Source: Chloroflexota bacterium (lineage in GTDB: Bacteria > Chloroflexota > Limnocylindria > Limnocylindrales > CSP1-4). From it: 61,584 nucleotides of DNA. The DNA is taken from NCBI GenBank assembly GCA_004297395.1, contig SCUO01000072.1, forward strand, positions 1 to 61,584, read 5' to 3'. Shown in pieces: positions 38,915 through 45,950 of the stretch. Numbering within the stretch: the stretch's first letter is position 1; each line of letters begins with the position of its first letter. The position numbers and the translations under genes were made by a program. The notes beneath the pieces are model-generated. The model worked only from the letters and a program-made list of their open reading frames with translations. It did no database searches and was not told the origin of the DNA.

Positions 38915-38950
38915 CGGGCGCGGAGCCGACAACGCACGCCGGGCCCCGGA
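38915..38950. repeat. Partial copy of the intergenic repeat (3' end only)
   Basis: Carries the terminal segment GCGCGGAGCCGACAACGCAC of the repeat found complete at 38992 and 41994, starting 7 nt after the acnA stop. Confidence 0.6.
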
Positions 38951-38991
38951 CGAACCGGCACGACAGCAAGCGGCGGGTCAGCCGAGGTCCG

Positions 38992-39088
38992 GCGAAGGCG
39001 GAGCCGAGCACCGGAGCGAGCGCACTCGAACGTGCGTGAGCGAAGGCGCGGAGGCGACAACGCACGCCGGGCCCGGATGACACGGCGC
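38992..39088. repeat. Dispersed 97-bp intergenic repeat, copy A
   Basis: Nearly collinear with 41994-42091. Shared blocks in order: GCGAAGGCGGAGCCGAGCAC, GAGCGAGCGCAC, GTGCGTGAGCGAA, AGGCGACAACGCACGC and CACGGCGC. GCGCAC and GTGCGT form a small internal hairpin stem. Sits after acnA, outside any gene. No ORF, and no terminal inverted repeats long enough for a standard MITE. Confidence 0.75.
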
Positions 39089-39099
39089 GGAGACAGCCG

Positions 39100-39126
39100 G
39101 ACGCCCCTGGCGGGGCCAGGGGCGTC
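39100..39126 (+). terminator. Hairpin downstream of acnA
   Basis: GACGCCCCTGG, 5-nt loop, CCAGGGGCGTC: perfect 11-bp stem about 190 nt past the acnA stop. No T-run follows. Could end acnA transcription or act as an mRNA end. Confidence 0.4.
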
Positions 39127-39298
39127 GACCTGGAGGAGGATTGCCCGGCGGACCCCCGCCCGCCTTGCAAATCGTTTGACGCCGAACCAGCCGCGCCCGT
39201 GACGCCCGCGTCGGCGGTTTTCTCGGAACATCTCGCGCGCGCCGGTCGTCATCGTGAATGCTCCCTGGGCGAGTTCGAATCGGACGGAAGGAGCGGCC

Positions 39299-40411
39299 AT
39301 GACGGCGACGCGCGACGCACTGCGCGGGGCCACCCTGCTGATGGCGATGGTTGGCATCGCCGGCTGCGCGGCCGGCGCCAGCCCGACCCTGCCGCAGCCG
39401 TCGGCGACCCCATCGCCGTCGCCAGTCGAGTCCCCCACCCAGACCGGCCGCAGCGCAGGCATGCCCGGCTGCCCGAACTTCGTGGAGGTGGTGGAGACAG
39501 GGCCATTTCCAGACGACGGGACGGAGGACGGACCCCTCGCCCGTGAGCAAAGCCGCCTGAGCGACGACGTCGAGGCGGCGGTCGCCTACGGAGCCGAGCA
39601 CGCCGACGAATATGCGTCGATCCGCTTCGAGAACGGCCCTCGGGTGCGGATCGTCATCGCCTTCACCGGTCACATCGCCGAGCACTGTGCCGCGCTCCGC
39701 GAGCTGCTCGAGTTTTCCGAGGAGTTCGAGATCATCCTCCGGGAGCGCACCGAGGCTGACCTCCTTGCGATGCAGCAGGAGATCGTGGACCTGGCCCGGC
39801 CGTTCCTCCTGTCGGCGGGCAGCGGCGGCGTCGAGGGGGTGATCCAGGTCAGCCTTCGCGCGAATGGCGAGGAGATGGCCCGCCACCTCGTGGAGCGCTA
39901 CGGCGACGCCATCCATGTCACGGTCGGCGTGCTGTCCTTCCCCGACCGCACGCGGCCCGACGGTCTCACGACGTGCTCGCCCACCTTGGGGTCGCTGCGA
40001 CGGGACACGCCGCTCCGGGCCACCCTGGTCGTCGACGCGGCACCCGTGGCGTCGGGCGCCGACTTCACGGCCACGGTCAGGGTCGCCAACCTCGGGATCA
40101 GCGACTTCGACTTCCAGTCCGGGTCCCCGGCGACGGCAGTCGTGTATCTCCCCGGCAAGGTCGATGCGATCGGCACGTACGCCGGAGGCATCGCTGGCGT
40201 CGGGGCGGGCAAGGTGCTTGGCCCGCTTGAGTCGATCGACATCGATGTCGTCGGCGGAACGGCAAGCTGCGATCCGGCCCTTGGCTACGCACTTCCGCCC
40301 GGGTCGTACGAGGTGAGGGCCGTCGTCGACGCCTACGCCATGCACGACAATGGCCCGACCGACATCGGCTACATCCTGTCGGAAGCCGCGCCACTCACGA
40401 TCGTGCCCTGA
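39299..40411 (+). CDS. Predicted lipoprotein of unknown function
   Basis: 370 aa, not recognised. A signal peptide with a lipobox (VGIAGC, Cys23) is followed by a Pro/Ser/Thr linker (about 28-55). The middle (about 75-230) is alpha/beta and acidic; the C-terminal third (about 240-370) has alternating hydrophobic residues like an immunoglobulin-type beta-sandwich (ATLVVDAAPVASGADFTATV, GSYEVRAVVDAYA). Four or five further Cys are spread over the mature part. ATG 39299 has AAGGAG; the alternative start at 39254 lacks a signal sequence. Stands alone between acnA and a tRNA gene. Confidence 0.8.
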   Translation: MTATRDALRGATLLMAMVGIAGCAAGASPTLPQPSATPSPSPVESPTQTGRSAGMPGCPNFVEVVETGPFPDDGTEDGPLAREQSRLSDDVEAAVAYGAEHADEYASIRFENGPRVRIVIAFTGHIAEHCAALRELLEFSEEFEIILRERTEADLLAMQQEIVDLARPFLLSAGSGGVEGVIQVSLRANGEEMARHLVERYGDAIHVTVGVLSFPDRTRPDGLTTCSPTLGSLRRDTPLRATLVVDAAPVASGADFTATVRVANLGISDFDFQSGSPATAVVYLPGKVDAIGTYAGGIAGVGAGKVLGPLESIDIDVVGGTASCDPALGYALPPGSYEVRAVVDAYAMHDNGPTDIGYILSEAAPLTIVP

Positions 40412-40444
40412 TCAGCCCGACATCGGGAGGTCCAGGACATCGAA

Positions 40445-40467
40445 ACGGGGACCCGTCGGGTCCCCGT
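40445..40467. terminator. Hairpin between the lipoprotein gene and tRNA-Val
   Basis: ACGGGGACCC-GTC-GGGTCCCCGT, a perfect 10-bp stem with a 3-nt loop. On the minus strand it is followed by TTTCG, so it can end the tRNA transcript; it also lies 33 nt past the convergent lipoprotein stop. Confidence 0.65.
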
Positions 40468-40479
40468 GATGGTTCGATG

Positions 40480-40555
40480 TGGTGGGCGATACTGGATTCG
40501 AACCAGTGACCCCGCGGATGTGAACCGCGTGCTCTAACCACTGAGCCAATCGCCC
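40480..40555 (-). tRNA. tRNA-Val (CAC anticodon)
   Basis: 76 nt including an encoded CCA. The 7-bp acceptor GGGCGAT/ATCGCCC is perfect; the D-arm carries GGCTCAGTGGTTAGAGC; the anticodon stem CGCGG/CCGCG closes loop TTCACAT, anticodon CAC (reads GUG); the T-loop is GGTTCGAATCC. Discriminator A. Confidence 0.97.
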
Positions 40556-40590
40556 CTGGCCCTGCCCGGCAGCTCGCCGGAAGGGCGGCG

Positions 40591-40596
40591 ATCATA
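40591..40596 (-). promoter_or_regulatory. Candidate -10 box of tRNA-Val
   Basis: TATGAT on the minus strand, about 36 nt upstream of the mature 5' end and overlapping the DUF167 stop codon. No clear -35. Confidence 0.4.
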
Positions 40597-40879
40597 CACC
40601 GAGGTCCGGCCACCTCGCGATCAGGGCGGCCTTGTCGGCGCCCTCGACGACGACCAGCTTGTGGCGGGCTTTCGCGCCGGCGACGAGGCGCGCCGCCCGG
40701 CGCGGAACCCCGGCCGCCTCGGCGATCAGGCGCAGCACGGCCTCGTTGGCCGCCCCGTCGGCGGGCGCCGCGGCGACCCGGACGAGGAGCTGCCCGTCGC
40801 GCACGCCGTCGATCGAATCGCGGCCGCCACGCGGCGTGACCCGGACCTCGATCCGGAGCACCCTCGAGCCCGCGCTCAT
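40592..40879 (-). CDS. DUF167 (YggU-like) protein
   Basis: 95-aa alpha/beta protein of the DUF167 family: VRVTPRGGRDSIDG near the N-terminus, VRVAAAPADGAANEAVLRLIA (residues about 33-53) and SGAKARHK-like VAGAKARHKLVVVEG. Function not known. Overlaps yggT by 4 nt; the trio yggS-yggT-yggU is a widespread cluster, often beside ftsZ as here. Confidence 0.92.
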   Translation of the reverse strand: MSAGSRVLRIEVRVTPRGGRDSIDGVRDGQLLVRVAAAPADGAANEAVLRLIAEAAGVPRRAARLVAGAKARHKLVVVEGADKAALIARWPDLGV

Positions 40880-41133
40880 CCCGGCAGCGACCGGAGGATC
40901 GCTCCGAGGACGAGGATGACGATCAGTGGCGAGAAGTCGAACATGCCGCCCTTCGGAAGCACGTTCCGGATCGGGGCGAGGACCGGCTCGGTGACCGCGA
41001 CGAGGAACTGACCGAGCGTCGATCGCCGTCGTGGGTCCTGCTCCACGTAGGACAGCAGGACGCGGGCGATGACGAGGAGCTCGAAGGCGAGCAGCAGGAA
41101 CCGCAGGAAGTTGTAGAGGAAGGCGGTGCCCAC
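40876..41133 (-). CDS. yggT: YggT family membrane protein
   Basis: 85 aa with two hydrophobic helices (about 4-24 and 62-82) separated by LSYVEQDPRRRSTLGQFLVAVTEP, the YggT signature with VTEPVLAPIR. Homologues are linked to cell division and membrane stress. GTG 41133 gives the family N-terminus; it stands 7 nt after TAGACT and lacks a Shine-Dalgarno, suggesting a leaderless start in addition to read-through from yggS. Confidence 0.9.
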   Translation of the reverse strand: MGTAFLYNFLRFLLLAFELLVIARVLLSYVEQDPRRRSTLGQFLVAVTEPVLAPIRNVLPKGGMFDFSPLIVILVLGAILRSLPG

Positions 41134-41140
41134 GGCGTCG

Positions 41141-41146
41141 AGTCTA
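41141..41146 (-). promoter_or_regulatory. -10 box TAGACT of a leaderless yggT transcript
   Basis: TAGACT on the minus strand, 7 nt before GTG 41133 and overlapping the end of yggS. Third instance of the same hexamer and spacing in this window. Confidence 0.5.
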
Positions 41147-41962
41147 GCGGTGATCCGCGGGTTCGGTGACCGGCCCGGTTCCAGGCCCGTGGGCGTGATC
41201 CGGATGGCCGCCCGGACCGTGGCGGTGATCGGGACGTTCGCCGAAGATCGCCCGACCAACGCGAACGAGCGTGGCCCCCTCCTCGACCGCCACCTCGAAG
41301 TCGTCGCTCATGCCCATCGACAGGTCCGGGCCCAGCCGTGGCTCCCTGCCCCGCAGCGCCTCCGACAGCCGGCGCAGGGCCACGAATGTCGGCCGCGCGG
41401 CCTCGGGCTCGGCGACGAGGCGCCCCACCGTCATGAGGCCCCTGACGTCGAGGCCCGGCAGGTCGAGGAGTGCGGGCAGGGCGGCCCCGAGCTGCTCGGT
41501 CCCGAAGCCGGCCTTGGCTGGATCTGCATCCACGTTCACCTCGAGCAGGACCGGCAGCGGCCGGTCCGGTCGAAGCTCGGTGGCGAGACGATCGAGGCGA
41601 ACGGCGAGGGCCGCGGAATCGACCGTCTCGATCATCGCGAACGACGTCACCGCGCGTCGAGCCTTGTTGGCCTGGAGCGGCCCGACCAGGTGCCAGGCCG
41701 CCCCGGGCACGGTCTCGATCTTGGCGAGCGCCTCCTGGACCCGGTTCTCGCCGAGCAGCTCCAGGCCCGCCGCAACCGCCGCCCGGAGCCGCGAGGCCTC
41801 GACCGTCTTCGAGACGGCCACCAGCCGGACCTCGCCGGGCTCGCGCCCCACCCGCCGCGCCGCCGCCCCGATCCGCCCCAGGATCCGTGCCCGCGCCGCC
41901 GCCAGCGCGGCAACCTCCGCCGGGTCAGATGCCGATCGCTGCAGATCCGTGCTGACGCTCAT
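41144..41962 (-). CDS. yggS: PLP homeostasis protein (YggS/PLPBP family)
   Basis: Monomeric PLP-binding TIM-barrel protein that buffers cellular pyridoxal phosphate. 272 aa; the PLP lysine is K52 in LVAVSKTVEA, and LGENRVQEALAK, GPLQANKARRA and SMGMSDDFEVAVEEGATLVRVGRAIFGER complete the family pattern. The last about 28 residues are an added His-rich tail (DHRHGPGGHPDHAHGP). ATG 41962 is chosen over an upstream Met that lies in the intergenic repeat. Confidence 0.94.
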   Translation of the reverse strand: MSVSTDLQRSASDPAEVAALAAARARILGRIGAAARRVGREPGEVRLVAVSKTVEASRLRAAVAAGLELLGENRVQEALAKIETVPGAAWHLVGPLQANKARRAVTSFAMIETVDSAALAVRLDRLATELRPDRPLPVLLEVNVDADPAKAGFGTEQLGAALPALLDLPGLDVRGLMTVGRLVAEPEAARPTFVALRRLSEALRGREPRLGPDLSMGMSDDFEVAVEEGATLVRVGRAIFGERPDHRHGPGGHPDHAHGPGTGPVTEPADHR

Positions 41963-41993
41963 GAATCGGTCCCGCCGCGTCAGGTGCCCCAGC

Positions 41994-42091
41994 GCGAAGG
42001 CGGAGCCGAGCACGAGAGCGAGCGCACCTCAAGGTGCGTGAGCGAACGCGCGCAGGCGACAACGCACGCGATGGGGCGCATCACACGGCGC
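41994..42091. repeat. Dispersed 97-bp intergenic repeat, copy B
   Basis: Same element as 38992-39088, here between the yggS start and the ftsZ stop. About four fifths of positions match by eye, with differences concentrated in the hairpin loop and just before the CACGGCGC end. Confidence 0.75.
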
Positions 42092-42119
42092 CCAAGTAGA
42101 CGACGCCGCCCTACTTGGG
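42091..42119 (-). terminator. Hairpin at the ftsZ stop codon
   Basis: CCCAAGTAG / CTACTTGGG, a perfect 9-bp inverted repeat with an 11-nt loop; one arm contains the ftsZ stop codon. No U-tract. Abuts the intergenic repeat. Confidence 0.5.
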
Positions 42120-43328
42120 GCGGCGGAGGAAGCTGGGAATTTCGAGGTCGTCGGCGTCGAAGGAGGCGCGCTTGACCGGCACCGGCTCGCCCACGGAGCG
42201 GCCGCCGACCCGGGCCGCGGCCTCGTCGGGGCGGCTCTCGGAGACGTCGAGGGCGCCGGTGTCGTTGAGCTGCGTCCGCTGTCGCTCCAGCTCCTCGAGG
42301 AAGTCGCGAGGTGCCCGGGCGGTCGAGTCCGACGACGACATGACGCCGACCTGGCCTGCCGCCCGGCTGGTGGACCGGCGACCGTCGAAACCGGTCGCGA
42401 TGACGGTGATCATGACCTCGTCGCCGAGGCGCTCGTTGAAGCTCGTCCCGAAGATGATGTTGGCCTCCGGGTCCGCCGCGGCCCGGATCTCCTCGGCCGC
42501 CTCGGTGACCTCGTACAGCGACAGGCTCGACGAGCCGGTGACGTTGAACAGGATGCCCTGGGCGCCGTTGATGTTGACCTCGAGGAGCGGGCTCGAGATC
42601 GCCTGGCGAGCGGCCTCGACGGCCCGGTTCTCGCCCGAGGCGCGGCCGATCCCCATGAGGGCCGAGCCGGCGTCCTTCATGATCGCCCGGACATCGGCGA
42701 AGTCGAGGTTGATGAGCCCCGGCACGGTGATGATGTCGCTGATCCCCTGGACGCCCTGGCGCAGGACGTCGTCGACGACCCGGAAGGCATCGAGGATGCT
42801 GGTGTTCTTCTGGACGACGTCCCGGAGCCGGTCGTTCGGGATCGTGATCAGGGTGTCGACCTTGCCCTTGAGGTCCTCGGCGGCCTTCTCGGCGGTCAGC
42901 TTGCGCTTGGCGCCCTCGAAGGTGAACGGCTTGGTCACGACGCCGATCGTCAGTGCGCCGGCGGCCTTGGCCAGCTCGGCGACGATGGGCGCGGCGCCGG
43001 AGCCCGTGCCACCGCCGAGACCGGCGGTGATGAAGACCATGTCCGAGCCGTCGAGGGCCTCGCCGATCTTCTCGGCGTCCTCCTCGGCGGCCCGCTGTCC
43101 GATCGACGCATCGCCGCCGGCGCCCAGGCCGCGGGTGATCTTGTCGCCGATCCGGATCTTGTGGGGAGCGTCGGACTGGAGGAGCGCCTGGGCGTCGGTG
43201 TTCAGGGCGATGAACTCGACGCCCATCATCTCGGCCCGGATCATCCGGTTGACGGCATTGCTGCCCCCGCCGCCGACGCCGATGACGCGGATGAGCGCGA
43301 AGTTCTCCGAATCCGAACGCAGGGCCAC
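42111..43328 (-). CDS. ftsZ: Cell division protein FtsZ
   Basis: Tubulin-like GTPase forming the Z-ring. 405 aa: [13 protein letters not shown] near residue 17, the tubulin signature [10 protein letters not shown], the T7 loop [15 protein letters not shown], a linker of about 60 residues, and the C-terminal peptide [11 protein letters not shown] that binds FtsA. GTG 43328 follows GGAGGAG closely; a longer upstream frame lacks support. It is separated from ftsA by a plus-strand gene, so it has its own promoter, possibly with -10 TAGACT (43433-43438). Confidence 0.97.
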   Translation of the reverse strand: MALRSDSENFALIRVIGVGGGGSNAVNRMIRAEMMGVEFIALNTDAQALLQSDAPHKIRIGDKITRGLGAGGDASIGQRAAEEDAEKIGEALDGSDMVFITAGLGGGTGSGAAPIVAELAKAAGALTIGVVTKPFTFEGAKRKLTAEKAAEDLKGKVDTLITIPNDRLRDVVQKNTSILDAFRVVDDVLRQGVQGISDIITVPGLINLDFADVRAIMKDAGSALMGIGRASGENRAVEAARQAISSPLLEVNINGAQGILFNVTGSSSLSLYEVTEAAEEIRAAADPEANIIFGTSFNERLGDEVMITVIATGFDGRRSTSRAAGQVGVMSSSDSTARAPRDFLEELERQRTQLNDTGALDVSESRPDEAAARVGGRSVGEPVPVKRASFDADDLEIPSFLRRPK

Positions 43329-43654
43329 CGTACTCCTCCAATGGCCTCCCGGGGCCGTGCTGATCGCTCTGGACCGTGACCCGGAGCCGCCCTGGAGGGC
43401 ACGCACCGCGCGCTCGGGGTCGTTCGTCGGAGTCTACCATCGGCGCTTTCCGGCCGTGCCCGTGATGTTCGCCGGGGACCGTGGACAACGTCGCGCCGGC
43501 GGCCCGAGATATCCACGCCTGGTGCGCCGACGCACCGCCCGAGGACGGGACATGCCCTGGCCGGACGGGGGCTCAGCGGGGCTGCTGGATCGCTAGGCTT
43601 GGTTCGTCGCCGCGGGGCCGTGCAGCATCGGCGGCGAGCTCATGAGGCGAGCCG
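43329..43654. other. 326-bp divergent region between ftsZ and the membrane-protein gene
   Basis: No gene. Minus-strand TAGACT at 43433-43438 could be the ftsZ -10 (leader about 100 nt). Plus-strand TAGGCT at 43593-43598 could serve the membrane protein. No convincing -35 boxes, and no repeats. Confidence 0.45.
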
Positions 43655-44203
43655 ATGCCAGCGCTCATCGTCATCGGGCTGCGGCTTGCATTGCCGCTCA
43701 CGATCCTTCGCTGGCCGCTGGCTGGCGGCGTCCTGGCCATGGTCGTCGATGCCCTCGACGTCGTCCTGGTCGACGCGATTGCGCGGGCCGTCGGGCAGCC
43801 GCCGGAGTTCGGGCCGTTCTACGCGCAGATCGACAAGTGGCTCGATCTGTACTACCTGGGCCTCGAGCTCATCGTCGTCCGGCGCTGGCCGGAGCTCCTT
43901 CCGCGGCGGGCCGCGACGGGCCTGTTTGCGTGGCGGCTCATCGGGGTCATCCTCTTCGAGATCACCGCCTACAGACCGCTCCTGGTCGTCTTCCCGAACC
44001 TCTTCGAGAACCTCTACCTCTATGTCCTCGTCGTCCGTCGCTGGTTCTCGTGGCTCATGCCCCGAACCGTCGCCCAGACCCTGCTCGTTCTTGTCGTCCT
44101 GCTGATCCCGAAGCTCATCCAGGAATGGGTCCTCCACTGGGAGGAGCTGCATCCCTGGCAGTGGCTGCGCGAGACGTTCGTGGTTCCGATCCTCGGCGGC
44201 TGA
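43655..44203 (+). CDS. Membrane protein of unknown function between ftsZ and ftsA
   Basis: 182 aa, not recognised. Four or five hydrophobic segments are visible (about 3-17, 22-43, 62-76, 88-125, 141-160), with aromatic and Arg residues at the borders (RRWPELLPRR, VVRRWFSW). No catalytic motif. ATG 43655 with a weak GAGGCG site. It is transcribed against the dcw cluster and convergent with ftsA; its composition resembles that of its neighbours, so recent foreign origin is not indicated. Confidence 0.82.
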   Translation: MPALIVIGLRLALPLTILRWPLAGGVLAMVVDALDVVLVDAIARAVGQPPEFGPFYAQIDKWLDLYYLGLELIVVRRWPELLPRRAATGLFAWRLIGVILFEITAYRPLLVVFPNLFENLYLYVLVVRRWFSWLMPRTVAQTLLVLVVLLIPKLIQEWVLHWEELHPWQWLRETFVVPILGG

Positions 44204-44236
44204 GCGCGCCGACGTGCCTCGCGCCCGCGAGCCGCC
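44195..44236. terminator. Hairpin between the convergent membrane-protein gene and ftsA
   Basis: GGCGGCT / AGCCGCC outer stem with an inner GCGCG/CGCGC pairing. It overlaps the plus-strand stop and reaches to 8 nt from the ftsA stop. Probable bidirectional terminator closing the dcw cluster; no T-run. Confidence 0.4.
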
Positions 44237-44243
44237 TCCGGGC

Positions 44244-45473
44244 CTACGGGAAGATGCTGCGGAGGGCGTCCCGGATGCGCCCGAGGATCCCGAACGCCGG
44301 CGCCGATTCATAGCGCGCAGGCTCGCCGTCGGCAAGCGATCGGGCGCCCCACTCCAGCAGCCCGATGGCCGTGGCGTAGGCCGGGGTGAGGATCGAATCG
44401 GTGAGGCCCCCGACCCCGGTCGGGGCGACGACCCGGACCGGCATCTGGAGGACGTCACGGCCGAGCTCGGCGATGCCCGACAGCTGGGCCGCGCCGCCGG
44501 TCAGGATGAGGCCGGCCGGCAGCATGCCCGCCCCGGCCGAGCGCATCTCGGCGCCGACGAGCTCGAACGTCTCGCGCATCCGGGCCTCGATGACCTGGCA
44601 CAGCTCCAGCCGGCTGATGTTCCGGCCCGCCTCCTCGCCCAGGACGGAGACGCTGATCTCCTCGTCCTCGGCGATGCCCCGCAGGTCGCAGGTCCCGTGC
44701 CGGATCTTGAGCTCCTCGGCCACCGGCAGCGACGTCTTGATGCCGATCGCGACGTCGTTGGTGACGAAGTTGCCGCCGACCGGCAGGACGCTGGTGTGGA
44801 ACGGCGAGCCCTCGTTGAACATCGCGAGGTCGATCGTCCCGGCCCCGATGTCGGCGATCGCGACGCCCAGCTCCTTCTCCGTCTCGGAGGCCACGGCGTC
44901 GGCGGCGGCAAGGGCATTGGCGACCCGCTCATCGATCTTGACGCCGGCCGCGGCGACGCACTTGGTCAGGTTCTGGACCGCCGTCGCCGGCGCGGTGACG
45001 ATGTGGGTCTCGACCTCGAGCCGCAGGGCGCTCATCCCGAGGGGATCCTTGACGCCCTCCTGGCCGTCGACGATGAAGCCCCGCCGCTCGACGTGGAGGA
45101 CCTCCCGGTTCGACGGGATGGCCACTGCCCGGGCGACCTCGATGGCCCGCAGGATGTCCTCCCGGCTGATCTCCCGGTCGTGGGCCGTGACGGCCACCTG
45201 GCCGGTCGAGTTGAGGCTCTCGACCTGGGCCCCGCCGACGCCCACGAAGGCCTTGTCGATCTTCCAGCCCGAGAGGCGCTCGGCCTTCTCCACGGCATCG
45301 GCGATCGACCGGACGGTCTGGTCGATGTTGACGACGGCGCCCTTCTTGAGGCCCAGCGAGGGCACCGTGCCATGCCCGATCACGGTCACCTTGCCGTCGC
45401 GGCTCACCTCGCCGATGAGCGCGCAGACCTTGCTCGTGCCGACGTCGATGCCGACGAGGACTCCTTCGACCAC
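44244..45473 (-). CDS. ftsA: Cell division protein FtsA
   Basis: Actin-like membrane anchor for FtsZ. 409 aa; GIDVGTSKVCALIGE at the N-terminus and VAIADIGAGTIDLAMF are the phosphate-binding loops, GGNFVTNDVA and LTGGAAQLSG follow, and the C-terminal GILGRIRDALRSIFP is a plausible amphipathic membrane helix. Starts at GTG 45473. Last gene of the minus-strand dcw run; ftsZ does not follow directly. Confidence 0.95.
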   Translation of the reverse strand: MVEGVLVGIDVGTSKVCALIGEVSRDGKVTVIGHGTVPSLGLKKGAVVNIDQTVRSIADAVEKAERLSGWKIDKAFVGVGGAQVESLNSTGQVAVTAHDREISREDILRAIEVARAVAIPSNREVLHVERRGFIVDGQEGVKDPLGMSALRLEVETHIVTAPATAVQNLTKCVAAAGVKIDERVANALAAADAVASETEKELGVAIADIGAGTIDLAMFNEGSPFHTSVLPVGGNFVTNDVAIGIKTSLPVAEELKIRHGTCDLRGIAEDEEISVSVLGEEAGRNISRLELCQVIEARMRETFELVGAEMRSAGAGMLPAGLILTGGAAQLSGIAELGRDVLQMPVRVVAPTGVGGLTDSILTPAYATAIGLLEWGARSLADGEPARYESAPAFGILGRIRDALRSIFP

Positions 45474-45505
45474 GGTTCTTGCCTGCTCCCTCCCGGCTTC
45501 CCGGG

Positions 45506-45829
45506 TCAGATGAAGTGCCGCCGGATCAGGGCGACGTTGTTGAAGATCCGGAACCCGAAGTTGATGAGCGCCACCAGGTACAGGTCGAGGCTGAGGCGAT
45601 CGCCGACGAAGGTGAGGATCACGGCCACGACCGCGTTCGTGACGAAGCCCGAGATGAAGATCCGATTGTCATAGACGCCGTCCAGCTCTGCCCGCACCGC
45701 CCCGAGGACCGAATCGAGCGCGGCGAGGATCGCCACGGCCGAGTAGCGGCTGAGGTCGAAGCTGACGTTGACATTGAGGACGAGCCCGAGCAGGACGCCC
45801 ACCAGCAGGCCTGCCAGGGGTAGGAACAC
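45506..45829 (-). CDS. sbp: Small basic protein Sbp (DUF1290)
   Basis: 107-aa membrane protein with three hydrophobic segments (about 2-18, 28-40, 60-74 and beyond) and the family pattern LDSVLGAVRAELDGVYDNRIFISGF and LINFGFRIFNNVALIRRHFI. Found in dcw clusters of Gram-positive-type bacteria between ftsQ and ftsA or ftsZ; function not known. GTG 45829. Confidence 0.9.
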   Translation of the reverse strand: MFLPLAGLLVGVLLGLVLNVNVSFDLSRYSAVAILAALDSVLGAVRAELDGVYDNRIFISGFVTNAVVAVILTFVGDRLSLDLYLVALINFGFRIFNNVALIRRHFI

Positions 45830-45950
45830 AGAGGGTCGCCCTCGCTGCGGTGCGTTTGGCCAAGGCTACATCCTCGCGGCGATGGCTCGCAGGGGCGCCG
45901 TCGCGCGGGGGGCTCGAGGCGATGGTCCGATAGCTCGCGTCGCCAGACCA

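Larger units (their letters stand above)
38909..39298. other. 390-bp non-coding region after acnA
   Basis: No gene is supported. It contains a partial and a full copy of a dispersed repeat, then a hairpin at 39100-39126, then about 170 bp in which I see nothing specific beyond the Shine-Dalgarno of the lipoprotein gene. Confidence 0.6.
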
